Made by a program: the position numbers and the translations under genes. Below the pieces are notes generated by a model. The model had not been told where the DNA came from, searched no databases, and saw only the letters and a list, made by a program, of their open reading frames with translations. This document shows positions 31,624 to 39,382 of a stretch of DNA of 64,000 bases, in pieces. The stretch is from Immundisolibacter cernigliae (lineage in GTDB: Bacteria > Pseudomonadota > Gammaproteobacteria > Immundisolibacterales > Immundisolibacteraceae): assembly GCF_001697225.1 (NCBI RefSeq), contig NZ_CP014671.1, positions 2,604,001 to 2,668,000 on the forward strand, written 5' to 3'. Numbering within the stretch: position 1 is the stretch's first letter; each line of letters opens with the position of its first letter.

Positions 31624-32781
31624 TCACCTGAGTCCAAGGGCGCGGGCCACGACGCCGCGCAGGATTTCGTTGGTGCCGCCGCGCAGCGTGAAGCCGGGAG
31701 AATGCAGCACCGCCTGCGCCAGCAGCAGGTCGATGCGGCGCCGGGCCGTCAGCGACGGGGCGCAGTCGATCAGCAGTCGCACGCGCTCGAACACCTCGCT
31801 CTCGAAGCGCGTGCCCAGGTCCTTGACCAGCGCCGCCGCCACGTCGGGTGCCTCGCCGCGCTGCAGGGCCGCGGCAACCGACAGCGACATGCGCCGCAGT
31901 GCCCACAGTTCCGCCGCCAGCTCGCCGATGGCAATTGCCGTGCGCTCGTCCGGTGTGTCGCCGGCCACGCGCAGCAGTTCCTGCAGCAGCGGGAAGGTGG
32001 ACATGAACCGCTCCGGGCCGGAGCGCTCGTAGGCCAGCTCGGAGGTGACCTGCTTCCAGCCCTGGCCGATTTCGCCCAGCACCCGCGTGTCCGGCACGAA
32101 CACGCGGTCCATCACCACCTCGTTGAAGTGATGGGCGCCGGTCAGGATCGGCACCGGGCGGATGCCGATGCCGGGGGATTTCAGATCGATGATGAACTGC
32201 GACAGGCCGGCGTGGCGGTCCTCGCCCAGCGGCGCGCTGCGGCACAGCACGAAAAACCAGTCCGCGCGGTGGGCGTTGGAGGTCCACAGTTTGGTGCCGG
32301 TGATGGCCCAGCCGCCGTCCACCCGCTCGGCGCGGGTGCGCACCGATGCCAGGTCCGAGCCGCTGCCCGGCTCGCTCATGCCGATGGCGAAGAACACCTC
32401 GCCGCTGACCAGTTTGGGCAGGAAGAACTGCTTCTGCTCATCGGTGCCGTAGCGCAGCAGGGACGGACCGGTCTGGCGGTCGCCGACCCAGTGCGCCGCC
32501 ACCGGTGCGCCGGCGGCGAGCAATTCCTCGGTAACCACGTAGCGTTCCAGCGCCGTGCGGCCGTGGCCGCCGTACTCGCGCGGCAGCGTCATGCCGAGCC
32601 AGCCGTGGGCGGCCAGGCGTCGGCTGAAATCCGGATCGAAACCGCCCAGCCAGTTGTCGCAGCAGGGCGTGAAACAGCCGGCGGCCTGCTCCTCGCTCAG
32701 GAACGCGCGCACCTGCGTGCGCAAGGCTTCGCAGGCCAGCGGCAGGCTTGCCGGTTCAAGGGTGATGCCGGGTGAGGACAA
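31624..32781 (-). CDS. Acyl-CoA dehydrogenase (first subunit of a pair)
   Basis: This 385-residue acyl-CoA dehydrogenase is the promoter-proximal gene of the minus-strand operon. The middle domain has the FAD-site segment AIGMSEPGSGSDLAS and WAITGTKLWTSNA. The helix-G segment SELAYERSGPER carries a Glu. The C-terminal motif reads LRGGTNEILRG, so the position of the usual catalytic Glu (YEGT in medium-chain enzymes) is Gly. That pattern fits the heteromeric steroid-type enzymes that use a helix-G Glu instead. I chose TTG 32781 because GGGAG lies 7 nt upstream; an ATG at 32877 would add a low-complexity leader without a ribosome-binding site. Confidence 0.87.
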   Translation of the reverse strand: MSSPGITLEPASLPLACEALRTQVRAFLSEEQAAGCFTPCCDNWLGGFDPDFSRRLAAHGWLGMTLPREYGGHGRTALERYVVTEELLAAGAPVAAHWVGDRQTGPSLLRYGTDEQKQFFLPKLVSGEVFFAIGMSEPGSGSDLASVRTRAERVDGGWAITGTKLWTSNAHRADWFFVLCRSAPLGEDRHAGLSQFIIDLKSPGIGIRPVPILTGAHHFNEVVMDRVFVPDTRVLGEIGQGWKQVTSELAYERSGPERFMSTFPLLQELLRVAGDTPDERTAIAIGELAAELWALRRMSLSVAAALQRGEAPDVAAALVKDLGTRFESEVFERVRLLIDCAPSLTARRRIDLLLAQAVLHSPGFTLRGGTNEILRGVVARALGLR

Positions 32782-32926
32782 CGCGGGCTCCCTGGGGCAG
32801 GCGGGGCTGGGTGAATCGTCGCGGAGCGATCCTGCCGTCGCGGCTCTGCGGCCGTTCCGGGCAAGTGCTGAACGCATGTTAAATCAACCGGCGCGGCGCG
32901 GCATCCCGGCAGTAGCCGCCATCGAT

Positions 32927-33175
32927 TCAGCCGTGGCGCAGCTTCAGGTACAGGATGGCGCCGGCCAGCAGCAGCGTGATCGCATTGGCCAGAATCAGGG
33001 GCAAGTCGCGCACCAGCAGGCCGTAGATCAGCCACAGCAACACGCCGGCCACGAAGATCACGTACATGCGCAGCGAGATGCCGCGCGTGTCGCGCGTAGC
33101 CAGCGTGTGCAGCACCTGCGGCAGGAAGGCGGCGGTCGTCAGCAGTGCCGCCAGCAGGCCGATGGCGGTCGTCAT
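32927..33175 (-). CDS. SemiSWEET-like (MtN3/PQ-loop) transporter
   Basis: This 82-residue protein has three hydrophobic helices and the PQ-loop motif LPQVLHTLATRDTRGISLRMY. These are hallmarks of bacterial SemiSWEETs, which dimerise to make a small uniporter, mostly for sugars. Start ATG at 33175, divergent from the extradiol dioxygenase gene with 96 nt between. It lies 145 nt upstream of the acyl-CoA dehydrogenase operon on the same strand. Whether it belongs to the catabolic region or is a bystander is unclear. Confidence 0.8.
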   Translation of the reverse strand: MTTAIGLLAALLTTAAFLPQVLHTLATRDTRGISLRMYVIFVAGVLLWLIYGLLVRDLPLILANAITLLLAGAILYLKLRHG

Positions 33176-33271
33176 CGGACGGTCACTCTGTGGCGTGGTT
33201 TGTTGGTTATCATTCCGGTTCTTGCCTTCTGCCAGGCGTGGAAGGCGGCGTTCCCCACGGAGGAGTTCGAC

Positions 33272-34180
33272 ATGGCGAAGGTAACGGAATTCGGATACCT
33301 GGGCATCGGCGTCAAGGACGGCGACGCCTGGCGTGAGTTTGCCAGCCAGGTGGTTGGCATGGAGGTGCTGGATGAGGGCGACGGCGATCGCTTTTACCTG
33401 CGCATGGACAATCAGCACCACCGCATCGTCGTGAACCTGCACGGCGACGACGATATGGACTTCATCGGCTGGCGCGTGGCCGGGCCGGAAGAATTCGACG
33501 AGATGAAACGCCAGCTGGACGCCGCCGGCGTGGACTGGAAGCAGGCCGACGGCGAGGAGCGCAAGGAGCGCATGGTGCTGGACCTGCTCAAGTTCAAGGA
33601 CCCGGGTGGCAACCCGACCGAGATCTACCACGGCCCGCGGATCGAGACCTTCCTGCCCTTCCATCCCGGTCGGCGCATGTACGGCCGCTTCCTGACCGGT
33701 ACCGGCGGCGTTGGCCACTGCATCCTGCGCCAGGACGACGTGCAAAAGGCCTACCGCTTCTACACCGACGTGCTGGGCATGCGCGGCTCGGTGGAGTACA
33801 ACCTGCCGATCCCCGGCACGCCGATGACCGCCTCACCGGTGTTCATGCACTGCAACGACCGCGATCACTCGGTGGCCTTCCTGGGCGCGCCGATGGCAAA
33901 GCGCATCAACCACCTGATGATCGAGGTGGAGAACATGGACGACGTGGGCTACACGCTGGACATCGTGCGCAAGCGCAAGATCCCGGTGGCCATCCAGCCG
34001 GGCAAGCACAGCAACGACCAGATGTGGTCCTTCTACATGGGCAACCCGTCCGGGTGGCTGTGGGAGTACGGCTGGGGCGCCCGCAAGGCCACCCATCAGT
34101 CCGAATACTACGTGGCCGACGTGTGGGGCCATGGTGTCGAGGCCACCGGCTTTGGCATGGATCTGGAGATGCAGGCCTGA
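33272..34180 (+). CDS. Type I extradiol dioxygenase (BphC-like, VOC superfamily)
   Basis: It cleaves a catecholic ring next to the two hydroxyls using Fe(II). The 302 residues form two vicinal-oxygen-chelate modules. The iron ligands are visible in the second: His149 (GVGHCILR), His214 (INHLMIEV) and Glu265 (WLWEYGWG). These nearly superimpose on His146/His210/Glu260 of biphenyl BphC. GGAGG lies 7 nt before the ATG. It would act after the Rieske oxygenase and a dihydrodiol dehydrogenase, but no classical dihydrodiol dehydrogenase gene is in the window. The exact substrate (biphenyl-, PAH- or steroid-type catechol) is undetermined. Confidence 0.92.
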   Translation: MAKVTEFGYLGIGVKDGDAWREFASQVVGMEVLDEGDGDRFYLRMDNQHHRIVVNLHGDDDMDFIGWRVAGPEEFDEMKRQLDAAGVDWKQADGEERKERMVLDLLKFKDPGGNPTEIYHGPRIETFLPFHPGRRMYGRFLTGTGGVGHCILRQDDVQKAYRFYTDVLGMRGSVEYNLPIPGTPMTASPVFMHCNDRDHSVAFLGAPMAKRINHLMIEVENMDDVGYTLDIVRKRKIPVAIQPGKHSNDQMWSFYMGNPSGWLWEYGWGARKATHQSEYYVADVWGHGVEATGFGMDLEMQA

Positions 34181-34227
34181 CAGCAGGTCCGTGCCCGGTG
34201 GTGGTGACGCCACCGGGTGGTTTGGCT

Positions 34228-34258
34228 GCAAACGCCCCGACCCGTTCGGGGCGTTTGC
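34228..34258 (+). terminator. Hairpin between extradiol dioxygenase and dgkA
   Basis: A 13-bp perfect stem (34228-34240 with 34246-34258; GCAAACGCCCCGA and its complement) has a 5-nt loop. The three Ts lie inside the 3' arm and no longer T-run follows, so it is probably a weak or bidirectional terminator. dgkA starts 17 nt later. Confidence 0.6.
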
Positions 34259-34274
34259 GTTCCGGGGGTGTCGG

Positions 34275-34631
34275 ATGGGTCTGGCCAGGATCGGGCGTGC
34301 AGCGTATTACTCGGCCAAGGGCCTGCGGGCGGCCTTCGCCGGCGAGGAGGCGTTTCGCCAGGAGCTGCTGATCGTGGCGGTACTGACGCCAGTCGGGCTG
34401 TGGCTGGGGCGCACCGCCGTGGAACGGGCCTTGCTGGTCGGCAGCCTGCTGTTGCTGCTGATCGTGGAACTGCTGAACTCGGCCATCGAGGCGGCCATCG
34501 ACCGCATCGGCCTGGAGCGGCACGAACTGTCCGGTCGGGCCAAGGACATGGCTTCGGCGGCGGTGTTCGTGGCGCTGGTGTTGGCCTTGTCGGTGTGGGC
34601 ACTGATTGCCGGAGCCCGCTGGCTGACTTGA
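34275..34631 (+). CDS. dgkA: Diacylglycerol kinase
   Basis: DgkA is a small trimeric inner-membrane kinase that recycles diacylglycerol to phosphatidic acid. The 118 residues contain the family signature VELLNSAIEAAIDRIGLERHELSGRAKDMASAA, with the conserved Glu, Asn and Asp. Three membrane helices are apparent. Start ATG at 34275, directly after a hairpin. A second hydroxyacid dehydrogenase gene begins 35 nt after its stop and has its own AGGAGG site. Confidence 0.93.
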   Translation: MGLARIGRAAYYSAKGLRAAFAGEEAFRQELLIVAVLTPVGLWLGRTAVERALLVGSLLLLLIVELLNSAIEAAIDRIGLERHELSGRAKDMASAAVFVALVLALSVWALIAGARWLT

Positions 34632-34666
34632 GCGGCGCCGCCGTCAATTTTTGCAGGAGGTGTGCA

Positions 34667-35563
34667 ATGGTGCAGGTCGGTTACGTTGGACTGGGCAGCA
34701 TGGGGCTGCCGATGGCTCTCAATCTGCGCAAGGCCGGGTTCGGGCTGCAGGTGGTCAGCCGCAGCCGCGGGCCGATCGAGCGGGCCCTGGCCGCCGGTGC
34801 AACCGAGGCGGCCGGTTATGCGGCGCTGGCCGCGGCGGTGGATGCCGTGTGTACCTGTTTGCCGATGCCGGCCGACGTCGAGCGCGTGTACCTCGAACCC
34901 GACGGCCTGGTGGCGGCGGCCCGGCCGGGCACGCTGCTGATCGACCACAGCACGGTCGGACCGGACACCTGTCGCAGGATCGATACCGCTGCCCGCGCCC
35001 GCGGCGTGCATTTTCTCGATGCGCCGGTGTCGGGCGGCCCGGCCGGCGCGCAGGCCGGCACGCTCGGCATCATGGTCGGCGGCGAACGGCCAGTGTTCGA
35101 GCAGGCGCGCCCGGTGCTGGATGCCATGGGCAAGACGGTCGTCTACATGGGCGCCACCGGCAGCGGGGCCGTGGCCAAGCTGATCAACAACCTGCTGGTC
35201 GGCGTGCATCAGCGGGCGCTGATCGAGATGCTGCTGGTGGGCCAGAAAGCCGGCGTGGACCTGGACGCGCTGTATCAGGTGCTGATGGGCAGCAGCGGGC
35301 GTAGCGCGATTCTGGAAATGATGTACCCGCGCCTGAAGGCGCGCGACCTGGAACCGAAGTTCCGTACCGAGCTGCTGCACAAGGATCTGCGCCTGGCGCT
35401 CGAAATGGCCGCCGCATGCGGCGTGCGCAGCGCGACCGGCGAGACGGCGTTCGCGGCCATCAATGCCGCCATGGCAGCCGGTTATGCCGATCGCGACACC
35501 CTGGCCATGCTGCTGCCGCTGGAACGGGATGCCGGCGTGCAGCTGTTCGGCGCTTCGCCTTGA
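34667..35563 (+). CDS. NAD(P)-dependent beta-hydroxyacid dehydrogenase (3-hydroxyisobutyrate dehydrogenase family)
   Basis: This single-domain enzyme of 298 residues has the Rossmann motif VGYVGLGSMGLPMALNL at the N-terminus. The substrate motif DAPVSGGPAGAQAGTLGIMVGG and the catalytic Lys171 in GAVAKLINN follow. It may oxidise 3-hydroxyisobutyrate, glycerate, tartronate semialdehyde or another beta-hydroxyacid; sequence alone does not decide. An AGGAGG site precedes the ATG at 34667. It is related to, but clearly different from, each half of the fused protein at 24416-26278. Confidence 0.9.
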   Translation: MVQVGYVGLGSMGLPMALNLRKAGFGLQVVSRSRGPIERALAAGATEAAGYAALAAAVDAVCTCLPMPADVERVYLEPDGLVAAARPGTLLIDHSTVGPDTCRRIDTAARARGVHFLDAPVSGGPAGAQAGTLGIMVGGERPVFEQARPVLDAMGKTVVYMGATGSGAVAKLINNLLVGVHQRALIEMLLVGQKAGVDLDALYQVLMGSSGRSAILEMMYPRLKARDLEPKFRTELLHKDLRLALEMAAACGVRSATGETAFAAINAAMAAGYADRDTLAMLLPLERDAGVQLFGASP

Positions 35564-35698
35564 GCGGCGGTCACGTGTCGTCCGTCTGCCCGGCCTCTGG
35601 TGCCGGTTTGTCCCCCGCCAGGGCGCCCGTTGCAACGCTTCCCTAACGCTTATTCAGTTTATATTCGGGTTCTTCGGCCCAGGTTAAGGAGAACCGCG

Positions 35699-37126
35699 AT
35701 GAACGCCATCAACGAGCTGCCCCAGTCCCGTCTGCAGGACGAAATCAATCGGGTCTTCGCGTTGCAGCAGGCGCGCAAGATCGAGCTGCGCCAGACCACC
35801 GCCGAGCAGCGGCTGGAAAAACTGCGCCGCCTGCGCGCGGCGGTGATCGCGCACAAGGCGGACATCGTGGCGGCGGCCCACGCCGATATGCGCAAGCAGC
35901 CGGTCGAAGCGCTGCTGGGCGAGATCATGCCGGTCACGCAGGGCATCGACCTGGCGCTCAAGCACCTGAAGCGCTGGATGCGTCCGCAGCGCGTAAAGAC
36001 GCCGATCAACATGCTCGGCACGCGCGGCGAAATCCGTTACGAGCCCAAGGGCGCGGCGCTGATCATCGCGCCGTGGAACGTGCCGGTGTTTCTGAGCTTC
36101 GTGCCGCTGACCGGCGCCATCGCCGCCGGCTGCACGGCCATCATCAAGCCGTCCGAGATGACTCCGGCGCTGGGCGCGGTGATTCGCAACATCGTCGCCG
36201 AAACCTTCGACGAGGCCGAAGTGGCGGTGTTCGAGGGCGGGCCGGAAGTGGCGACGGCGCTGCTGACGATGCCGTTCGATCACATTTTCTATACCGGCGG
36301 TCCGGAAATCGGCAAGGTCGTCATGCGCGCCGCGGCTGAGCACCTGACGTCGGTCACGCTGGAGCTGGGCGGCAAGTCGCCGGTGATCGTGGACGAGAGC
36401 GCCGACATCGAGGCCGCTGCCGAGCGCCTGGTGTGGGGCAAGCTGCTCAACGGTGGCCAGATCTGCGTGGCGCCCGACTACGTGCTGGTGCACGAGTCGC
36501 GCAAGGAAGAGCTGCTCGGTGCGCTCGGTCGGCAGCTGAAAACGCACGCCACCGGCGAGGCCGGCAGGGCGCCGGACCTGACGCGCATCGTGAACGGGCG
36601 CCACCACGCCCGCGTGCAGGGTCTGCTGGACGACGCCCTGGCGCGCGGCGCGCGGGTGGTGGCCGGTGGCCAGTCCGATGCGGCGGACAATTTCATCGCC
36701 CCCACGGTGCTGGCCGACGTGGCGCTCGACTCGCGGCTGATGCAGGAGGAGATCTTCGGCCCGCTGCTGCCGGTGCTCGGCTATCAGGATCTGAACCGCG
36801 CGCTGGAGCTGATCAACGCCAAGCCCAAGCCGCTGGCGCTGTATGCCTTCAGCCGCATCAAGGACAACGTCGAGCGCATCCTGCGCGGCACCTCGGCCGG
36901 CGGCACCACCATCAACCACGTGATGCTGCATGGCCTGCACCCGAACCTGCCGTTCGGCGGCGTGAACAACAGCGGCATCGGCAAGTCGGGCGGGTTCTAT
37001 GGCTTTCAGGCGTTCTCGAACGAGCGCGCGGTGCTGCGCCAGGTCAGCGGCATCAGCTTCACGCGCTGGGTCATGCCGCCGTATTCGGCGCGTCTGTCCC
37101 GAATCATGGACCGCTTCGTGAAGTGA
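35699..37126 (+). CDS. NAD(P)-dependent aldehyde dehydrogenase (ALDH3/coniferyl-aldehyde-like)
   Basis: It oxidises an aldehyde to the acid. The 475 residues have the ALDH3-type layout without the long N-terminal extension. Visible are APWNVPVFLSFVPL, the general base Glu222 in LELGGKSP, the nucleophile Cys256 in NGGQICVAPDYV, and EEIFGPLLPV. The C-terminal region is basic and hydrophobic (RWVMPPYSARLSRIMDRF), suggesting membrane association as in fatty aldehyde dehydrogenases. It starts at ATG 35699 after AAGGAGAA. A TATATT hexamer at 35661 may be a -10 element, without a good -35. The AlkB-type hydroxylase follows 32 nt later; together they could turn an alkyl group into a carboxylate. Confidence 0.9.
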   Translation: MNAINELPQSRLQDEINRVFALQQARKIELRQTTAEQRLEKLRRLRAAVIAHKADIVAAAHADMRKQPVEALLGEIMPVTQGIDLALKHLKRWMRPQRVKTPINMLGTRGEIRYEPKGAALIIAPWNVPVFLSFVPLTGAIAAGCTAIIKPSEMTPALGAVIRNIVAETFDEAEVAVFEGGPEVATALLTMPFDHIFYTGGPEIGKVVMRAAAEHLTSVTLELGGKSPVIVDESADIEAAAERLVWGKLLNGGQICVAPDYVLVHESRKEELLGALGRQLKTHATGEAGRAPDLTRIVNGRHHARVQGLLDDALARGARVVAGGQSDAADNFIAPTVLADVALDSRLMQEEIFGPLLPVLGYQDLNRALELINAKPKPLALYAFSRIKDNVERILRGTSAGGTTINHVMLHGLHPNLPFGGVNNSGIGKSGGFYGFQAFSNERAVLRQVSGISFTRWVMPPYSARLSRIMDRFVK

Positions 37127-37158
37127 GTTTTCGATAATTCCAGGCAGGAGAAATCGAC

Positions 37159-38310
37159 ATGGACGTCGCGCTTGAGCAAGGCAAGGTTCGACTCAGTCCG
37201 CTGACCAAGGTCGGCGCCCTTCCAGTCAGCCTGACCGCGCTGCTGCCGTTTGTGGGCTACGCATTGGGCGGCGGGATGTGGCACTGGCTGACCATCGTTC
37301 TGCTGTTTGGCGTCGGGCCGTTCCTGGATCGCTGGCTGGGCGAGGACAATGCCAACGTGCCGGCGCACCTGGAGCGCCAGTATGAGCAAAGCCTGTATTA
37401 CCGCCTGACGCTGTGGGCGTACCTGCCGGTACAGATCGCGCTGGTGCTGTTCAGCTATCACCTGATCATCAATACCGACATGGCGCTGTACGCGCAGATC
37501 GGGCTGGCGCTGTCGATGGCGGTCGGCGTCGGTTTTGGCGCCACGCTGGCGCACGAGCTGTGTCATCACCCGAGCCGCCTGGACCGCTTCATCGGCGTGC
37601 AGGTGCTGTGCCTGTGCGGCATGGCCAATTTTCTCGTCTATCACAACTACGGGCACCACAACGTGGTGGCGACGCCTGAAGATCCGGGCTCGGCGCGCTA
37701 CGGGGAGTCGTTCTGGCAGTTCACGGTGCGCAACATCTCGCGCAAGTTCGTGATGTCCTGGCAGATCGAGGCGCAGCGCCTGCGCCGTCTGGGCAGCGGC
37801 TGGCTGTCGCCGCGCAACCTGATGATCTGGCTGACCCTGAACGAACTGGCCTGGGTAGTGGGTCTGACCTGGTACTTCGGGCCGCTGGCGCTGGCGCTGT
37901 TTGCTTTGCAATACGCCGCGCCGCGCTTTTTGCTGTCGGTGGGCGACTACCTGGAGCACTACGGCCTGTCGCGGCGCAAGCTGCCCAATGGCGAGTACGA
38001 GCCGCCGCGGGCGATTCACTCCTGGGATGACAGCTACATGCTGAGCAACTTCCTGTTCACGGCGGTGGACCGCCACGCCGACCATCACGAGAACTCCGGC
38101 CGGCCGTTCCAGATCCTGCGCGTGCGACCCGAGGCGCCGCGCCTGCCGTACGGCTACCTGACCATGATCTTCGCCGCCTTCGTGCCGCCGGTCTGGCGGC
38201 GGCTGGTGCACCCGGTGCTCGAGGCTTTCTACGACAAGGGCGAGGTGGTGCCGCACGCGCTGCCCGGCGCGTTGCCGGAACGTTTCGTGGCCGGGGCCCA
38301 TATCCACTGA
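37159..38310 (+). CDS. AlkB-type membrane di-iron hydroxylase (alkane 1-monooxygenase family)
   Basis: This integral membrane non-heme di-iron enzyme hydroxylates terminal methyl groups of alkanes or alkyl side chains. Its 383 residues have about six helices and the His boxes HELCHH (about 132-137), NYGHHN, LEHYGL and DRHADHHENSGRPFQ. The VATPEDPGSARYGES segment is diagnostic of AlkB and XylM-like proteins. It is close in length to AlkB (~400). The first box lacks the usual HELxHK lysine. AGGAG precedes the ATG. It is presumably co-transcribed with the aldehyde dehydrogenase. Rubredoxin and rubredoxin reductase, the usual electron donors, are not encoded here. Confidence 0.9.
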   Translation: MDVALEQGKVRLSPLTKVGALPVSLTALLPFVGYALGGGMWHWLTIVLLFGVGPFLDRWLGEDNANVPAHLERQYEQSLYYRLTLWAYLPVQIALVLFSYHLIINTDMALYAQIGLALSMAVGVGFGATLAHELCHHPSRLDRFIGVQVLCLCGMANFLVYHNYGHHNVVATPEDPGSARYGESFWQFTVRNISRKFVMSWQIEAQRLRRLGSGWLSPRNLMIWLTLNELAWVVGLTWYFGPLALALFALQYAAPRFLLSVGDYLEHYGLSRRKLPNGEYEPPRAIHSWDDSYMLSNFLFTAVDRHADHHENSGRPFQILRVRPEAPRLPYGYLTMIFAAFVPPVWRRLVHPVLEAFYDKGEVVPHALPGALPERFVAGAHIH

Positions 38311-38321
38311 GCCCGGGAGAA

Positions 38322-38356
38322 GTCCACGGGGTATGGGAGCACCCCACCCCGTGGAC
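38322..38356. terminator. GC hairpin between convergent alkB-like and hydrolase genes
   Basis: GTCCACGGGG (38322-38331) pairs with CCCCGTGGAC (38347-38356), a perfect 10-bp stem. It lies between two convergent genes. There is no T-run on either side, so its efficiency is doubtful. Confidence 0.5.
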
Positions 38357-38382
38357 GGTTGAAGCGGCTTTTCGGCCTGGCG

Positions 38383-39252
38383 TCAGAACCCCTGACCGTA
38401 CGCGCGCACACCAGCCAGGAAGTTCAGCACCGCCCGGTTGAAGTCGCCCGGGTTCTCGATCGCCACGTAATGGCCGCAATCAGGCAGCAGCATGGCGTGG
38501 CAGTCCGGGTAGTCGGCCTTCCAGTGGGCGATCATCTCGGTCGGATGCGGGTCCTGCACGCCCATCAGCACGAAGGTCGGGATGCGGTGCGCCTTGAGCG
38601 CGTCGGTGATGGCCTGCTTGGCGGCCGGGCGCATGAGCGGGAAGTTGAGGAAGGTCAGCGGCGAGGTGTCGGCGTACATCTGCCGGAAGCGCTCCAGAAT
38701 GGCCGGGCTCGCCATCAGCCGATCGCCCCAGAAGGTGCGCGTCTGCTTGCGCGCCTCGAACACGGCCAGCATGCCCTCGCTGCGCGCCACCGCGTGCAGG
38801 CGCTCGAAGCCGGCGCGCATTTGCGGCGTCATGCTGTCGAACAGGCCGCTTCCTTCGGGCGTGGCCAACAGGTCGCAGCTCACCGCGATGAGACTCTGCA
38901 CGCGCTCGGGGTGCCGCGCCATGAAGGTGCTGGCCGTGCTCACGCCCCAATACGCCTGCCCCAGCACGTGGCAGCGTTCCACGCCCAGGTGATCCAGCAG
39001 CGAGGCCAAGTCGGCCGCGGTGTTCTCGTAGGTGTAGAAGTCCGGCGCTTCATCCTGCGTGCTGACCTTGGACGACTGGCCGTGCCCGCGCAGGTCGAAG
39101 CGGATGGTCCGAAAATGCTTGCCGAACACGGGCGCGTTGTCGTCGTAGGCGCTCATGTTGGCGATCACGTTGTGCACCAGCACCAGGGTTTCCGGCCCGT
39201 CGCCGTTGACCTGGTAGTTGATGTCGATGCCGTTCAGGCGGGCGATGGGCAT
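38383..39252 (-). CDS. Alpha/beta-hydrolase fold protein lacking the nucleophile serine
   Basis: This 289-residue alpha/beta-hydrolase resembles the MhpC/esterase group (FDLRGHGQS; an acid Asp in GVQDPHP; a catalytic His in DCGHYVAIENP). The nucleophile elbow, normally G-x-S-x-G, reads GQAYWG, with Ala at residue 100 (codon GCG), and the oxyanion HG motif reads HN. It therefore cannot be an ordinary serine hydrolase. It may be a cofactor-independent oxygenase-like member, a lyase, or an inactive paralogue. ATG 39252 has GGAGGAG just upstream. It is convergent with the alkB-like gene and divergent from prfB. Confidence 0.85.
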   Translation of the reverse strand: MPIARLNGIDINYQVNGDGPETLVLVHNVIANMSAYDDNAPVFGKHFRTIRFDLRGHGQSSKVSTQDEAPDFYTYENTAADLASLLDHLGVERCHVLGQAYWGVSTASTFMARHPERVQSLIAVSCDLLATPEGSGLFDSMTPQMRAGFERLHAVARSEGMLAVFEARKQTRTFWGDRLMASPAILERFRQMYADTSPLTFLNFPLMRPAAKQAITDALKAHRIPTFVLMGVQDPHPTEMIAHWKADYPDCHAMLLPDCGHYVAIENPGDFNRAVLNFLAGVRAYGQGF

Positions 39253-39316
39253 GGGGCTCCTCCGTTGATTGGTGTTGTCGCGCCGGGCGATGGTAGCAGC
39301 GCGGCGGCAGCTTTTT

Positions 39317-39345
39317 TTGGGCGCATGAGGCCGGCGCGGTACCAT
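39317..39345 (+). promoter_or_regulatory. Possible promoter for prfB-lysS
   Basis: TTGGGC (39317-39322) and TACCAT (39340-39345) are 17 bp apart and followed by GCGCGCC. The -10 and discriminator context resembles the rpsO promoter candidate at 2163 (TAGAATGCGC versus TACCATGCGC). Hexamer matches are moderate only. Confidence 0.35.
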
Positions 39346-39382
39346 GCGCGCCCTTTATGCGCCACCTGTCCGCCGCCCGACC

